DNA from: Numida meleagris
Lineage: Eukaryota > Chordata > Aves > Galliformes > Numididae
Length of the DNA: 64,000 bases
Direction of reading: 5' to 3'
Assembly (NCBI RefSeq): GCF_002078875.1
Contig: NC_034421.1
Location: 5,556,499 to 5,620,498 of the forward strand
Program-made: the position numbers and the translations under genes
Shown: piece by piece, positions 1-13,447 of the stretch
Layout: every line of letters begins with the position of its first letter
How positions within the stretch are numbered: the stretch's first letter is position 1
The notes under the pieces: model-generated
What the model was told of the DNA's origin: nothing
Database searches by the model: none
Seen by the model: the letters and a program-made list of their open reading frames with translations, nothing else

Positions 1-3000
1 GCAAATGCACTCTGCTTTCATTCTTGAGGCTATATTACACTTGGTTTATTTTACCTGCCAGTTGAAATGCAAACAATCCGTCTACATTCTATATATAACC
101 ATCCATTGCCATCATACATGCTTGTGAAGCATGGCAGTTTAACGGGCTCAGCCACAGCAGGCACCGTGACCGGCTCAGCTGACTTGTTGCGTGACCCAGA
201 TGGAAGAAAAGCAGCTGGAGGGTCCGGCACGCCGCAGCCACGTGCTGCAGGCCCATTACTGGCACCGAGCACAGCACCAGCTTCCATGCAACTGTTTATG
301 TGGGGAAGCATGCTACTGTCACCTGCTTAAGGAGTCAGCAGGGAGCGGATGCCATTTATACGGTCAGTCCCTCACCACACAGAGCAACGAATGGCGTGAG
401 TGAGGGGAAGGAACTGAGCCACTGGTGGTGGTAGAAAAATTGCGCCTGCAGCTCTATGGGGAATAGCTTTGTATTATTCCTCAGGCCAATGAGCACATCT
501 ATAGGAACCAGATCAGACTGCAAGCTCCCCTTGCCATGACTAGCTCCGTTGTTCTCCTGACTCTCCCGTGACTGCTCAGCATGTCAGCACTCAAATGAGT
601 TATTACACACAGTTTTTGCATCAGAGAGGTGCTGTTCCTGTCTGGTAGGAGGCAGAGGAATGGAAGGACCTCTAGTACACTTGCCCTTATATAGTAAGAA
701 AAAAATATACCAAGAACATACAATCCAGCAGAGGAAAACAGAACAGTGGAGGAGTCAGTTAAATTAATTTAATTAAGACAAAAGTCTCCATGAACACCAT
801 TCACGGCAAGCTTCCCATGGAAGGATGTGATTTATGCCCTTTGCCATGAAGGGAGCCAAGGTCCAGCAGACAGGGATCTAGTCTGCAGTCAGACACCTGT
901 CTTGGGACTGCCAACATTTGCTATCTGCCATGTTATGACAGAAGTACTTCACCTCTTGCCTACGACCCTCAATTCCCTGTGACATGGGAATGAAACGTTA
1001 CTTTGCTGGGTGTAAGTGCTCACCCATGATTTGCTGCTGGCTCTGATCAGAAGCCTTGCAGCCTGAACTGTGCAGAGAGGATAACAAACTTGGTGGAACT
1101 TTTGGGAATGTCCCAAGAGTGTCTGTTAAAAAGTAATGTGACCTTGGTGCACAAGGGAATAGGAAACACCTCTCTTCCCCAAAGTCTTGAGATAAAGCCC
1201 TTCGCCTCCCTCTCAAGAAGTGGGGACACAATTCAGGTCATCAGCAGGTGCTTGCTGAATGAGTTGAACTTCCATTGCTCTGCTTGGGAGACCCTGTACA
1301 CTCTCTCAAAGCTTCCCTACCAAATCAGTGCCTGGGGAAAGCCTCAGAGGGGAACAGGGATGCACTGGGCAGAATTCACACATCCTGGATTGAGCTGGTG
1401 GGCATCTGCTCACTTCAATTCCAGACAGTACGTGAGTACTTAAAATTAGATCACACAAAGTTTGATGAGTGAACAAGTTTTACTAGCTGAAAGTCAGATT
1501 CTCAGATCAGGATAATATTTTATTGACTCACAACTCAAAAGGAATTTAAGCAATTTGCTCCAAATGCTGCTGAAAGGTTCAATTCTGCCTTCTGAATAAG
1601 TGCTGAGCTTTCCAGGCCAAAACAATTTTTCAAGCCAAAATTGACAAATGCTCACTAGAGAAGCTGGTTGCTACCTTAAATCACACAGAATTACTTTTAC
1701 TCCAGAATAATAAAATGTGCTACTCAAACCCAATACTTCTCTTACACCAATAAGCCATGGACCACTGGGCGCTCACTAAGGTCATCTCCAACCTACTGCA
1801 AAGACAGCTGCTCCGAATGAGACACGCCATGGGTGAGGGATCAGAAAACCAATTAAAAGCTCTTTGAACAGCAATAGCTTGGAACAAATACTAATTTGTA
1901 CTTCTCTTCTGAGAAGTGAATATAAAATAGCATTTCTAGTGCCATTTGATGTAAATTGAGCCTTTTATGTGGAATCATTACAAGTATCAGCAGCTACTTG
2001 TGCAAATTCCACTGGGAAGCCAAGTAGGGGTCTCTTCTAACAATTTACAACAGTCAGGGGTCCCCAGGGATGAATTTGGAGCTCGCCTTTAAGGAGAGAT
2101 ATCACCAACATCACTTTTGGACAAATGAACAGAATTCTGTCCTTCTGCCAGTTAATGGGGGAGCTGGGAATTGGGTTCTCCTAGCAGGGTTGAACTTGTC
2201 TTGCTTTTTCATGGCCTTGACAAGAGCTGAGAAGGATTTGAGTCCACCACCCTTTGCCAGGGCTGAACTGACCCTGCAGCAGAAGCCAACTGAAGCAGTG
2301 GCAATTATTTCTTCAGACCAGGCACTGAAGCACAGGCAGGAGCTGACCCTGGGACAGCAAGCTACCAGCTTTCAGAGTCTGAGTGCCTCTCTGACACCTG
2401 GCTCTTGGAACAGGACTGATTTGTGCCAGGCTCCACACTGCCCCAGTGGCATGGCAGAGGGCATGGTTTTGGAGTGCACTGTTCCTGCCGGGTTACTGCA
2501 GTATCATGGCACGTTCTCAGATACTCTGGAGAACTGTCAGCTGCAATGAATGCACAATAAAATCATCCAATTTATTGAAATTGCCTGGAAGATTAATGCG
2601 AGGATTGCCTTCCTCTTTGTACTTGGCTTTCCTCATCTGTGGGAGTGCCTATTTGTGCTTGAGATAGAGAAATATATAAAGCATAAGAAAAAAAAAAAAA
2701 AAGAACACCAAAGCAGCCAATTAACCTTTGAAATACAAGTTGTGCTGATGCTAACTAACAGAATCCTGTGACTTCCTAATTACCAGCCTTGTACAACCTG
2801 GCAGTCAGAGATGGTGCTGGCTGTTAACCGGGCGGATGCACTGTGCGGGAGGATCCGATTGCTGCTAATGACTGATGTCCCAGAGAAACTTGCCTTCATC
2901 AGCTGCCTCCTGCTACCCAGACCTCCTGCCACACGCCGGCTGCGCTGCCATGAAATCCTCAAGTCTGGCTCTGGGAAGAGCTGTCTGCTAAAGGACAGCT

Positions 3001-6000
3001 CTGTGCAAAGCTGCTCTAGCATCTCTTCTTCCTCCCCATGAATTCTCTGCTGCTACCTCACTTGTGCCTTTAGCCACGGGACAGGAAACTTGCCTAAAAG
3101 AGTATTATAAATGGGCTGTGTGCATTAAGTGGGGTGGTGCCAGTTGCATTAGCCAAGAGCAGGCAGAGTAATTGTGCGAGCAGACTGCTGGGAGCTTCAA
3201 ACTGCCATAAAAATGCACATTCAAGACTTGAAGGAATTTGGGTACGGACAGGTCCCTCTCAGGGGCTGCTGCAATTCAGAGAACAGCCAAAGCACAGCTG
3301 TGACACAGGCACCATACCTGGCCCGGCAGCTACCATGAGGGCCAGCAGAAAAGTGATGAGAACCAACAGGTTTTTCCTCCAGCCTGGCACCTTGCAACCT
3401 TGATTCCCTCATCAAGAAGGGAGGGACAACAATAATGCTTGCTTGCCTCAAGAGGGCTCCGTGCAACTTTGCTGCAGAGTGCTGCCATATCCCGGGATGA
3501 AAGGTGAGACAACGCACCAAGGTTCAGTACTGCTCTCTCTTCCATGTTATATGTTGTTCAGTGCCCCCCACTCATGCCACAAGCACAGGATTGATGCCTT
3601 GACTTGGAACAGCACTCAACTAAAAAGGCATGCAGTGCACCCATCTATTTGCAAAGCCACTGATGTCTGTATGAAGTCTAAGAAGCCAGAAAGGAAAAGC
3701 AAGCAGTTAATGAGTTTTTTTTTAAAGGAATTGTGCATTTCCTTACAGTTCGGGAGGTCTGGGGAAGGGCTTTCCTGTGGCTGTTGCATTGATTGCGGCC
3801 CAGTTTAATAAAACCCATTAATGACTGTTCAGTAAAACAAGTGGCAAGAATCAGAACCAGGGAACTTGCTTAAGCTGTTCTACTCAGAATGAATGTCTCC
3901 ATGGTAGATGATGTTTTGCAGGGCTTCAGAGCCCATGCTGCTGAGAGGGCAGGAGGCTTCCCCAGAGCAAGCCCCTGAATGTGGCTTGCTGGGTAACGCT
4001 AAACAGCACAGGGGAGCAAAGAAAGAGGAGAGCCAGGAGGACAATAGAGGGTAGCTTGCCTTGTAGACAGGCTCCTAAACCCTTGGGGGAATGGCCTCCA
4101 AGTTTGCCCTTTGGAGGTTGCAGGTTGGTGACAGCTTTGCTCGGGCATCTGCTTCTTAGCTCCCCAAAAAGCCAGCCCTGCACCTCAAGCCTCACAACTA
4201 ATTCTCACACCAGGAGAACTGCGGGCTCTGAAATCACCCTGTTTTGCTTGCAGAAGCCCCAGACTTTTGTGCCAAACAGTTCAGGAGCTCAGTGCCATTT
4301 TCTCTTGCTTTCAGATAATAGTCACTCTGGAGCAATGCCCTGAAGGTCACTCTGTTGATAGAAGAGTGTTTGGGTGAGGTGTTTCAAGCCTGGGTTCTGA
4401 CAGCTCTGCAGCTCATTATTCCTGCTGAGCACCAGTGACACATTGCAGGCAAGCACATGGAGGAACTCTTACAGGTTTCACTTCAAAATTCCCCCCTTTT
4501 TATTGGACCCAAGCTAGGCAATGCCTGCGAGCAAAGCTGGCACGAGCCTGATGCTCCCTAGCCAAAAGCCTCAGCATCTTTATTGCCATTGGTTTTGAGA
4601 TGGTTTAAAGCAAATCTTTTACAAGGTAAGATCCCATAAAAATCTGCCGGCTAGAGTTTTCCTTTATTAGCAGCAAGGATGTAATTATTGCAATTTGCCT
4701 TTGTACAAGTGATTGTGGACAGACTCCATGTGATCCCTGGGCTTTCGCCGTGCAGCCTGCCTAAAGCTTTCCCCAAGCACCCATCACAGCAGTACCCAAG
4801 GACTGACAAATGTGTATCCGCCTGACAAAAGAGTATCCATGCAGAAATGCAGCCACTGTGAGGGATGAATGGTTTATTCAAAGGTGACTGACAAGGTGTA
4901 CTTCCTAATTTTAAAACTTGTGGAACAACGAAGCAGACAGGAAGCTGACAGCGACAGCTACTTCTTTGTTGAGTTTGGGCTCTTTCTGCTGTAAGCGTGA
5001 ACTAATTTATTGTTGCACAGCTGAGGTTCATGCGTTTCAGCTGAGTACTTGCTTTTCTGAAAGAAAATATGCCTCAGACAGCATAGAGTATGGCATATGG
5101 AGGTTCAAAACACCTAAGTGGGAAGAAAATAGAGGAGTAACACTTTGGAGGACTGTTTGCCACAGTCCTGAGAAGAACTGAATTCTGGAAAGTGATGAAG
5201 AAGAAAATGCAGAGCGTCCTGCCTTTGGTTGCACCATGCTACTGCCTGCCCTTCCTCCTCACTCCTGAGCAGATGGTGGCAGACAGGGGGAACAGCTTTA
5301 CAGATACTGTCTTGTTCTTTATGCTGCAAGGGAAACCTGGGGGAACACCAGACGAACCTTCATCCAGAAACTCAGTCTGAGGATCTTCTGGCCTTGCTGA
5401 AGGTATTTTCAACACCCAACACAGAAGCAGCATGAAGAACTCCAGAGCGTGTCTTCAGAAAACAGTTGAAAACAACCATTTTTTCCTGAGACAGAAAAGC
5501 ATAGCCTTCCCCAGAGTGACCAGCTGAAGACATCAGATGACTCATCTCCCTGTCCCATTGCACAGCCCCCTGGCTCCCATGAGCCAGCAAGGACAAGCTG
5601 TCCTCGGCTGCCAGCACTGCTTTCTGCCACCGCCACGTTCACACTAATACTGGGAACAGCATGATTTCTCTTTCCTCCCTCCAAGCACTTAAATGAAAGA
5701 TCTACTTGCACCCTACGAGATCAAATTGAACATGCTGGAGCCTTCAGGGTGGAACTTGCTTTTTTTTTTTCCCCCCCCTTTTTTGCTTTTAGCATTGCCT
5801 GACAGCTGAAGTTTTTATTTCAAGGTCAAAGAAGATCCTTCTGTGTGGGTCGAGGTGGAGCTCCTGGGGGGGGCAGCTTTGTACCCACACACCACCAGCA
5901 CAGACCAAAGGGGCATTTCCACCATAACAACTCATGCTCGTACAAATAATTCACAGCAGATAACTCACAGTCAGCCTCTGCGCTGCCAGGCCTTAACACA

Positions 6001-6251
6001 TGCTTTTAAATTGCACCTCAGTGGTGCTGACAACCGCCTTCCAGGCTTTTCACACACTCAAAGATGCTTCTGCTCCATACACGCCGTCAGGATCAGGCCC
6101 TCAGTCCTACCTGGTGTTTACAACTTGCACAAAAACCACTCACTCCTCCTCCAATGTGGCTTTGTCACAGCCACCCCATGCCACAAAGCCATCACACCAT
6201 GAGCACCCGGCACCACAAACGCTCCAGGCTGCTGAGGCCAGCTGCACTCAC
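1..6251 (-). other. CACNA1H: CACNA1H intron downstream of exon H (partial, >6.2 kb)
   Basis: Begins with donor GTGAGT directly after YHEQ and runs off the left edge. The next expected exon (domain II from PEELTNALEIS) is not present. It contains poly-A (2689-2702) and T/C (5760-5784) tracts and no recognised CR1. A 480-bp open frame on the plus strand (2070-2549) has no homology I recognise. Confidence 0.85.
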
Positions 6252-6664
6252 CTGCTCGTGGTACTCGATGCCCATGCTCAGCGTGTTGATGAGGATCGCG
6301 ATCATGATCCCTCGGTTGAAGTACTTGCTCTCCACGATCCTCTTCAGCTTGCTGCCGAATGCCTTCCACAGGCGGGTGACCTTGTTCCTCTCCTTGGGTT
6401 TCTTCTTCTTCCTCTTCCTCCTGCCCCGTTGCTGCTGCAGCTGGTCCCTGTGGTCTCCATGCCTCAGGTCCTGGGTGAACTCATAGATGCCGTTGCTGTC
6501 GGAGTCACAGCTGTCGGACTCGCTGAAGGCGAAATCGGGGTCCTCCAGGAGGCTGGCGCAGAAGGGGCAGTCCTGCAGCTCGCAGCTCAGCGTGCCGCCC
6601 GGCGGGCTGGGCAGCGGGCAGGCCACGCTCAGCCCTGACAGCCGGCTGGGCGTCCGCCTCAGAC
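6252..6664 (-). CDS. CACNA1H: CACNA1H exon H: distal I-II loop and segment IIS1
   Basis: 413 bp: two bases plus 137 codons, phase 1 in and phase 0 out. It starts LRRTPSRLSGLSVACPLPSP after acceptor ccttgcag. The sequence SRLSGLSVACPLPSPPGGTLSCEL, CPFC and IYEFTQDLRHGD closely matches human Cav3.2 ([23 protein letters not shown] as remembered), which supports the paralogue call. Next come a Gln run (QLQQQ), a strongly basic run (RGRRKRKKKKPKERNK) and the amphipathic LWKAFGSKLKRIVESKYF leading into helix IIS1 (RGIMIAILINTLSMGIEYHEQ). The donor is CAG|GTGAGT. The next exon (human PEELTNALEIS..) is not found in 1-6251 and should lie left of the window. Confidence 0.96.
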
Positions 6665-9600
6665 CTGCAAGGGGAGAGCGCACCGTGAGCTCCTCGCACC
6701 CATGACCTCCTCGTGACATGGCAGCCATGCCCTCCGCATCCCCACATGGGTGGCAGAAGTGGCTCCTGCCATATCCTCTAATAAATGTAATACCTGAATA
6801 GAGCCTTGCAACACCCCGTCTTACCAGTCAGCTCTCAATTTGCTTCATTTTTCCCTCTCCCCAAACCGCAACACCTGCCCTTCAACCCTCTCCCAGGACT
6901 GAGGGACCTCTCCTCACAGTGTGACGGCCATTTTGTGCTCTGCTGCTCGATGAGGACTGACCCACGCACCTCTCACTTTCAATTATTTTTGATCATATCT
7001 GACCAAGTTAACATCATTAGTGGTGATCTGAGTACTATCAAGCTGTTACACACTATTTAGGTAGCGCTTCCGTTTAGATAATAATGAGGAGGGAGAGGAA
7101 GAAATGGACCAAAGGTGGCTACAGACCATGGATCACAGCTTGGAATCACGTAGTCCCTCTGGTCTCCTTCATCCCTCCTTCAGCCTTTAATAAAGCTCAG
7201 GTGTATTCTTTACTTGAGGCACAGGACTGAGCGTTCAGGGTGTTTTAAAATCAAATATATCACCACATGTTTTGTGGTGTGAGGAGAAACGCTGGCTGCC
7301 CTCACGGGGCCGGGGCACAGCAATGACGTGGGCAGGCATAACAAGGATGAGTCAGGTAAAAAAGGAATCAGATTTTGTTTCCTCGCATTCAGGAACCAAA
7401 TTGCCAATTCCCTCATATTTAGCAACCAGTCATTAATGGCAGGAAACAAAAAAACAGCAGGAATCAACATATGCTTTCCATGATGGAAAACAAGGTGCAA
7501 ATGCCACTTTTCCTCTGGGACATGCCCCTTCCTGGAGGTTGGAGGGGGGTACACACAGATGCATTTCAGGGAGATCATGCGAAAAGCACTGAGCGGATGC
7601 TCCTGGCTCTGGTCCCAGGAGCTTGGAGTTCACCCAGCAGTAATGCTGCTGAGTTCAGCCACTCCTGGCTGACACTTGAGGACGTCTTCAAAGAGAAGGC
7701 AGCAGCCAACAAAATCCAGCACCTTGTTAGACTGAAAGCTGGGTGGTGATAAAAATCAAAATATATTTTACTTGCCTGAATGTCACTCAGATATCACTGG
7801 TCTTCAAAATAGTCTTACAGGAGAGGACGGTCCTCCTCCTGGTCTTTACATCAAAGGCACCAGGAGGATCAGAAATATTTGCCCCCTTTTTCAGCCTGCA
7901 AGCAGCACTGGTGAGCACTGCACATCAGCAAGGTGTTTCTGACTGGGATCGGTTGGATGAGGAAACACTGCAGCATGGACCCTTAGCATGGATACAGAGG
8001 CAGTGGGCTTGCCAGTCATCCTGAATGCTATCAAAGTGTTAAAAATTGTATGAAAAACACTGGCGCCACAGATGTCTTCAAAATACCAGAGTCTCCTTGG
8101 CTGCCTGCTAAAATAACCTCACAGCATTGCAGGGCACGAGAATGCAGAGGAACAGGCTGTACTTTATGCTGCTCAATTCCACAACAAAAGAAAGGAAGAG
8201 AATACTCTCTCCCACAATTGCATCTTTCCCAGCAGACACCAACCTTGCTTCCAGCTGGGTTTGAGAGTGCCCTGGCTGCTAATATCTCCTTAATGTACTC
8301 AGTTATCACTTGTGTGCTTCCCTTGCACAAATCTGGCAGTGAACAGACTCTGCTCGTTGACTTGTAAGAGTGGAGAGAGAACAAAGTGAAACAGCCCTTT
8401 GCTCCAAGAGATGGAGGACAGGAGGGTTGGAGGCAGCTTGCAAGCTCACCTCACCTTCCCTGCCTGCCACAGGGACTTAGCATGGCTGCTTTGCTAAGTT
8501 CAGTCAGGGATGGAGAACCATGAGTTGACAGCTGTGTCTGGCAGTGCCACACCTCCAGGAACTAAGATGTTTGGCACCTAAAGATCCTCCCAAAACCTGG
8601 AAGACAAAGTCTATCACCCACGCTGTACCAAAAGGGATGTGGTGCAGAAGTGAATCTGCCTCAGCCCCATGGCAGGAGCAGGAGAACCTGGAAAGAGCCG
8701 GAGTTGTGGAAGTGAAGAGCTGGGCACTAGTGCACTGAGATTTCCAGACATACGTGGCTGGCTTGCTTCCTCTCCCAGCCCCTGTGCTCCCCACGGTGCC
8801 AGATCAGCTGCTGCAACCACCACCCGCTTCTGCTAGACAGAATCACACTTGAGACAAAACAATCTCAGATTTGTTTAAAGCATTTTGGTGTCCTCTGGTC
8901 TGAAATGCCCCTGTCAAAAGAAGGTACAGAAGGTACAATAACTCCATTATTAATAGCAGCTCAATCTAACCTCAGGCTTTTGAAGTACCACCGGAGGCCA
9001 CATGAAGATCTCCAAATTCAATGGAGTGGCCCCGGGGTGTTGCAGGCGTGACTGAGACCTGGGGCTTCATTTTCCCAGACAGAGTCTCAGCAGCAGATCC
9101 CCTTGTGAGCACAGAGGACCAAATCTCTGACTTGAGCGTTGCCTTCCAAGCAACAGCTCTTCTGCTCATCCTTGGTTTCCCAGCTCCAGACTTCTACGAG
9201 CCTGGACTTTTATCTCAAGGTAAATACACATTCTCATAATAACCTTCATTAACTTCCACAGTTAAAGATGTACCAGTGATTCATATAAAGCCCTTGCTTA
9301 ACAACGGAAGAACATTGCAACTAACCTTGCCCCTTCTGCCCTTCTGCTAAGCTCCCAGAAGTACAGAAATATCTGCCGAAGGCGATTTCTATAAACAATC
9401 TACTTTACCCTTTTGTATGGTCACTCTAAAAAAAATATTAACAAAGACAAGCCAACCAACCTATTTGGCAAGTAACCTTTACCGTGACCTCCCCCAAGCT
9501 AGGCTTGGTATTTTTTCAGCACATACATCACTAGGATAAATATTTGTGTCCATGCACAAACAGATAAACGGGTTTGGAAAACACAGGCATTGATAAAAAC

Positions 9601-10665
9601 GGATGATGAGTTTGTGTTAAAGATGTAAAAAATAAAAATGTAAGCTAGATCTTTTTGACTTTTTGAGGGCTTAAGACTATTTTTCAGGCTTTGGCTCCAG
9701 CTTTGTTGAGAACTGGAGAAAATATGCAAAACAGAAACCTAGGAGTTGCACATAATCACGACTCCAGCAGCGGATGATTTATATCAGAGTGGAGATAAAA
9801 CTGCACTAACTAGCAGTGCTATTGTGGCTGCAGTCTGTAGAGATAAGTGTGGGACAGAGGTACAAAAGAGTCCCTAACATGTTTTCTATTCACTCAGACT
9901 GAACGGATCTCCAAATCTGCAGTTACACTCAGTCCTACATTTCTTCTGCACTGGTGAAAAAGAAGAGGGGAAGCCTGAGAGCTGCAGATCTGCTGTGCTC
10001 CTGCTCTCACATGCATCTTTTGTGGATTAACACAGAGCTAGACTCTGCAGTGCCCAGGGGCCTTCCTTGAAACCTTCTCCTCCTTCTTTCAAAAAGAAAT
10101 CCGAGGCCTCAGAGGCCCATCAAAGCAGCACTAGGGAGTCTCAAGAAGTATCTGTTTTGGGTTATTTCAATGCCTCCCTATACCTCATGCTCCTCCACCA
10201 GCTTCCACATGCTATTCCTTTTCAAGACACTGTTTCCCAGCAGCCAAGGCTTCTGTGCTGCAGACCTGCAGCCAGCAGGACCATTGTTCACCCAAGATGA
10301 AATTCCAGGGGCTGAACTGATCTATGCTTGGGTGGGAACAGAGGGAGAACATTCAGGATATCACTAAGCACATGAGAAGAGTTCAAAAGTACATGCTTTG
10401 TAACCATGAAAAGGGGCCTGAAGTCACTGCCTACATCATCCCGCATTGTGCTTTACCCAATGACAGCAAATGCAAGGCTAGCTGGAGCAGAGCTGTCAGT
10501 CCCTCAACCTGTCCTACTTCTGGCATCTGTGCTGAGATCAAACAAAATTCACAAAACAACTTTCATCTTCAGCAACCTCCTTGGCTACCCTTAACACCAT
10601 CTCTCTTGAGCAATTTGCCCTTTGCCCTTTTCCCCAAGCAAAAGAATCAGCTCATTTGTCCTTAC
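6665..10665 (-). other. CACNA1H: CACNA1H intron between exons G and H (4001 bp)
   Basis: GTAAGG donor, ccttgcag acceptor. No recognisable repeat or gene is seen. It is moderately AT-rich around 9240-9900. Confidence 0.9.
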
Positions 10666-11455
10666 CATGCTCTCCAACCAGTTGCTGCAGCTTCCCATAA
10701 GAATCCGTGCCCAAATTTACAGGGCTATTAACTACAGCCACAGGTGAATTGCCATTCTTCTTCCCTTTGGGAACTGGGACAGAACTGGCTTTGCTAGTTG
10801 GTGAAGGCAGGATGGTAGGATAGTTCATGTTGCCATGGTTGGAGAGTCCAGTAGTCAGTTTAATGCTTGCAGGGGCATTGGAAGACTTACAGTTCACTTG
10901 TGGTCCTTCAACGTGACAGTCTGCGTGGTAAATGCTATGCACAGACTCCGAATCTGGAGGAGGTGCAGGGCTCTGCAAGTTGGGTGATGGAGAAGGGAGC
11001 ATCAGCTGGCCGCCAGGCTTCATCACCTTGAGCTCGAGATCACAGATCTCCGGGTTGGAGCGTGGCCCCCGCGGGCTCCCATTGCTGATGTGGTAGTGGT
11101 GGTGATGGTGGTGGTGGTGGTGGTGGATGAGGTGGTGGATGGAGGTGATGCGCTTCTTGCCTCGGCGGCTCTGCCCGTTTGTGGCATTGTTTGGGTTAAC
11201 TTTTTTCCTGCGTTTGCTCTGCCAGTTATTGTACAGGCGTATTGTCCGTCGTTTCACCTTCCTGAAGATGTGGCAGATGTACTTCAGCAGCTCCTCGTAG
11301 CAGCTACCTGGCTCTGAGAAGCTGGCAATTGTGCTGTCATTGGAGAGATAACGGGCCCGCTGCTCCTGCATCAGCTGGTTCTCCCGCTGCTTTGTTTCAG
11401 AAAACTGTGTTGCTATCACAACCAGGCACAAGTTAATCATGAAGAAGGAACCAAC
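10666..11455 (-). CDS. CACNA1H: CACNA1H exon G: end of IS6, gating brake and most of the I-II loop
   Basis: 790 bp: 263 codons plus one base. It starts [20 protein letters not shown] (end of IS6, cytoplasmic gate). The next ~60 residues ([19 protein letters not shown], then [23 protein letters not shown]) are the helix-loop-helix gating brake known to hold T-type channels closed at negative voltage. Then come a basic stretch ([16 protein letters not shown]), a run of ten His, a Pro/Ser-rich segment ([18 protein letters not shown]), the conserved [16 protein letters not shown], and [14 protein letters not shown]. The last two match Cav3.2 (human MNYPTILPS) better than Cav3.1. Acceptor ttttctccag; donor CAT G|GTAAGG. 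It ends LVGEH-G, joining Cav3.2-like LRRTPSRLSGLSV in the next exon. Confidence 0.96.
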
Positions 11456-13354
11456 CTGGAGAAAACAAAAGGAATTAGCAGGGACTTTACAAAGCAACAC
11501 ATGCTCTCTGGGCTGGAAGTGTTGTTCTTAGAAATCCTGAGATTTCCAAATGTGCCAAATCTCAGGGTCTGCTCACCAAATGTTATGTCAACATGAGCCT
11601 AAGCTGTTAAATTTGTTCCTAAACTGTGTTAAATTATTTTGGCAGTGGCAAAGAAAGCTGTTAACAATAGCCTTCACCACTTTCCTCCTCTCAGCAGTGA
11701 TGACATTTGCCACTAATGCAGGGTGCATGAAATACAACGTAATCAGTCACCACAACAAAACAGATCGCTAGGAAGCACCCAGCCAATCTGCAAGAAAAGA
11801 TGGTCTGAAGTCCAGTTTGTGCTGTACTGAGACTGTCTCTTCCTCTATCACTTCACACCCTGCATAGGGCACCCTCCTTTTGAGATGGAGGATCAGGGTT
11901 CACGTGCTGTAATGTTGTACTCTTGTACCTTTCTGACACAGAGAAATTCATCTCCAGGAGATCTGGTGCTCCTAGAAAGGCCTGATTTACAGTCTGGTTG
12001 AAGTGATGAATTCTTAGGTGATATCAGGTTTTCAAAATGAAGTTCCAAGGACAAGAATGCAAAGCAACCTAGGACTACATCCCTCCCTTCATCTGGTGAG
12101 TCCGCAAACCAGCTTTTCATCACTTGAGTTTGTAAATCAGCCAAAGGAAAATGGCAAATATTCCCATCAGAGAATCACTCCCCTTAGACATGAAAGGGAC
12201 TGACGTCAAGAAAGTGCCAATGCATACACGGCCAAACTTCTGCGCTGGGCTTGGTAGGGAACGCATGGATTTAATCTGGGCCATTGTCTGGTGAAAATCT
12301 CAGGGGAAGCCGGTGGGAGTGCTGTTCTCCAGATTGTAATACCAGCCTGGAGGGTGCTTCAGGAGCAGCAAGGGTACCACCCCCAGCTCTCAGTGACTTG
12401 GGGGTTAGTCAGCTGGCTTTTCTGCAAGGATCCATATGTAGACAAGAACTCAAAGGAGTGGAATGTAAATCTCCACTACGCATGGCCCATTGCTAAAGGC
12501 TCAAAAATCACCAGCTTCGGAATGCTATCCATTACTCTCACACTGCCCTGATGCACGCAGTTGTTTGAGCTGTGGTGGTTTGATTTCCAAAGGCCTTCAA
12601 ACCCACAGAGACAAGGACAGAGCTCTATCTATAGAATATCCAGTCACAAAAACACTTTGAAATGCCCCTACCCCATGTCCTACTTGACATCTACATGAAA
12701 CTTGTCCCTTGCACTCCTCCTGACTTAAATGTTTCTTTTCCACAGATGTAGACCCCTGGGGAAGGTTGTGCCCTTTACAAAACAGAAAAAGAACCTTGCC
12801 AATGTGGGATAGCAGCTTCTGAGGGCAGCCTCCAGCTCCTTCAATGAATAACACTTTGTTTCTAGAAATGACAGCACTGTAAGACCTCAGAAAGTTGTAA
12901 TACTATTATTACCCTCGTTTAAAAGGCTCATGTGAAGTTCAGCAACTCTTTTGAGTGCTCTTCATTGATATAAGCTGCCCTCTGGCACGCTGAGGAATCT
13001 AAAGGAAGAAAAGCTGTATCTTCTCTACCTTTTGTTCTGATTAGCAGTTGCTTGGCCAAGGCACAATCGTTAGGACACACCAAGGTGACAAGACCAAGAC
13101 TGGGAGACTATGAGGGAAGGAAGACCATATGGCTTAACAAGCTGTGACTATGCATCACATGTGACACTAAAAAGGACAGAGTCTATTGTAGCCAACAACC
13201 TGTCCCTACAGCACTAATCACAACCTGCATCATTGGACTTTAGTGTGGGAGGAAGTTCTCTCATCATGAATCCCAGCTGGCTCTCCTCTGTGAAAAGGGA
13301 ACAACTTTACCCCACAAGGACAAGAAACAGGAGCATTTCACAGTTCATACTTAC
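11456..13354 (-). other. CACNA1H: CACNA1H intron between exons F and G (1899 bp)
   Basis: GTAAGT donor, ttttctccag acceptor. I see no repeat or gene in it. Confidence 0.9.
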
Positions 13355-13447
13355 TATTATAAGCAATATAAAATATATAAAATTGTAAAAAGAATGTGCA
13401 TCCATCACATAATACATGATGTCAACCCATCCTTCCAGGGTTATAAC
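13355..13447 (-). CDS. CACNA1H: CACNA1H exon F: selectivity filter of domain I and first half of IS6
   Basis: 93 bp, exactly 31 codons, phase 0 at both ends. It is too short and too far from any ATG-initiated frame to show up as a long ORF. It reads [36 protein letters not shown] carries the domain I glutamate of the T-type EEDD selectivity ring, which binds calcium in the pore. [12 protein letters not shown] is the beginning of helix IS6. The acceptor is a pyrimidine-rich tract ending cttcctgtag. The donor is ATA|GTAAGTATG, which is why a naive read-through gives IIVS instead of IIVG. The exon is unusually AT-rich compared with its neighbours. Confidence 0.95.

Noticed and set aside
2070..2549. 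159-codon open frame on the plus strand, followed by AATAAA about 6 bp later
   Set aside because: No recognisable domain, no splice context and ordinary intronic composition. An open frame of this length and a chance AATAAA are expected in 64 kb. No transcript evidence can be seen.
6000..6638. 212-codon open frame on the plus strand
   Set aside because: It is the antisense shadow of CACNA1H exon H. Leu/Val/Ala-rich composition comes from reading the GC-rich coding exon backwards.
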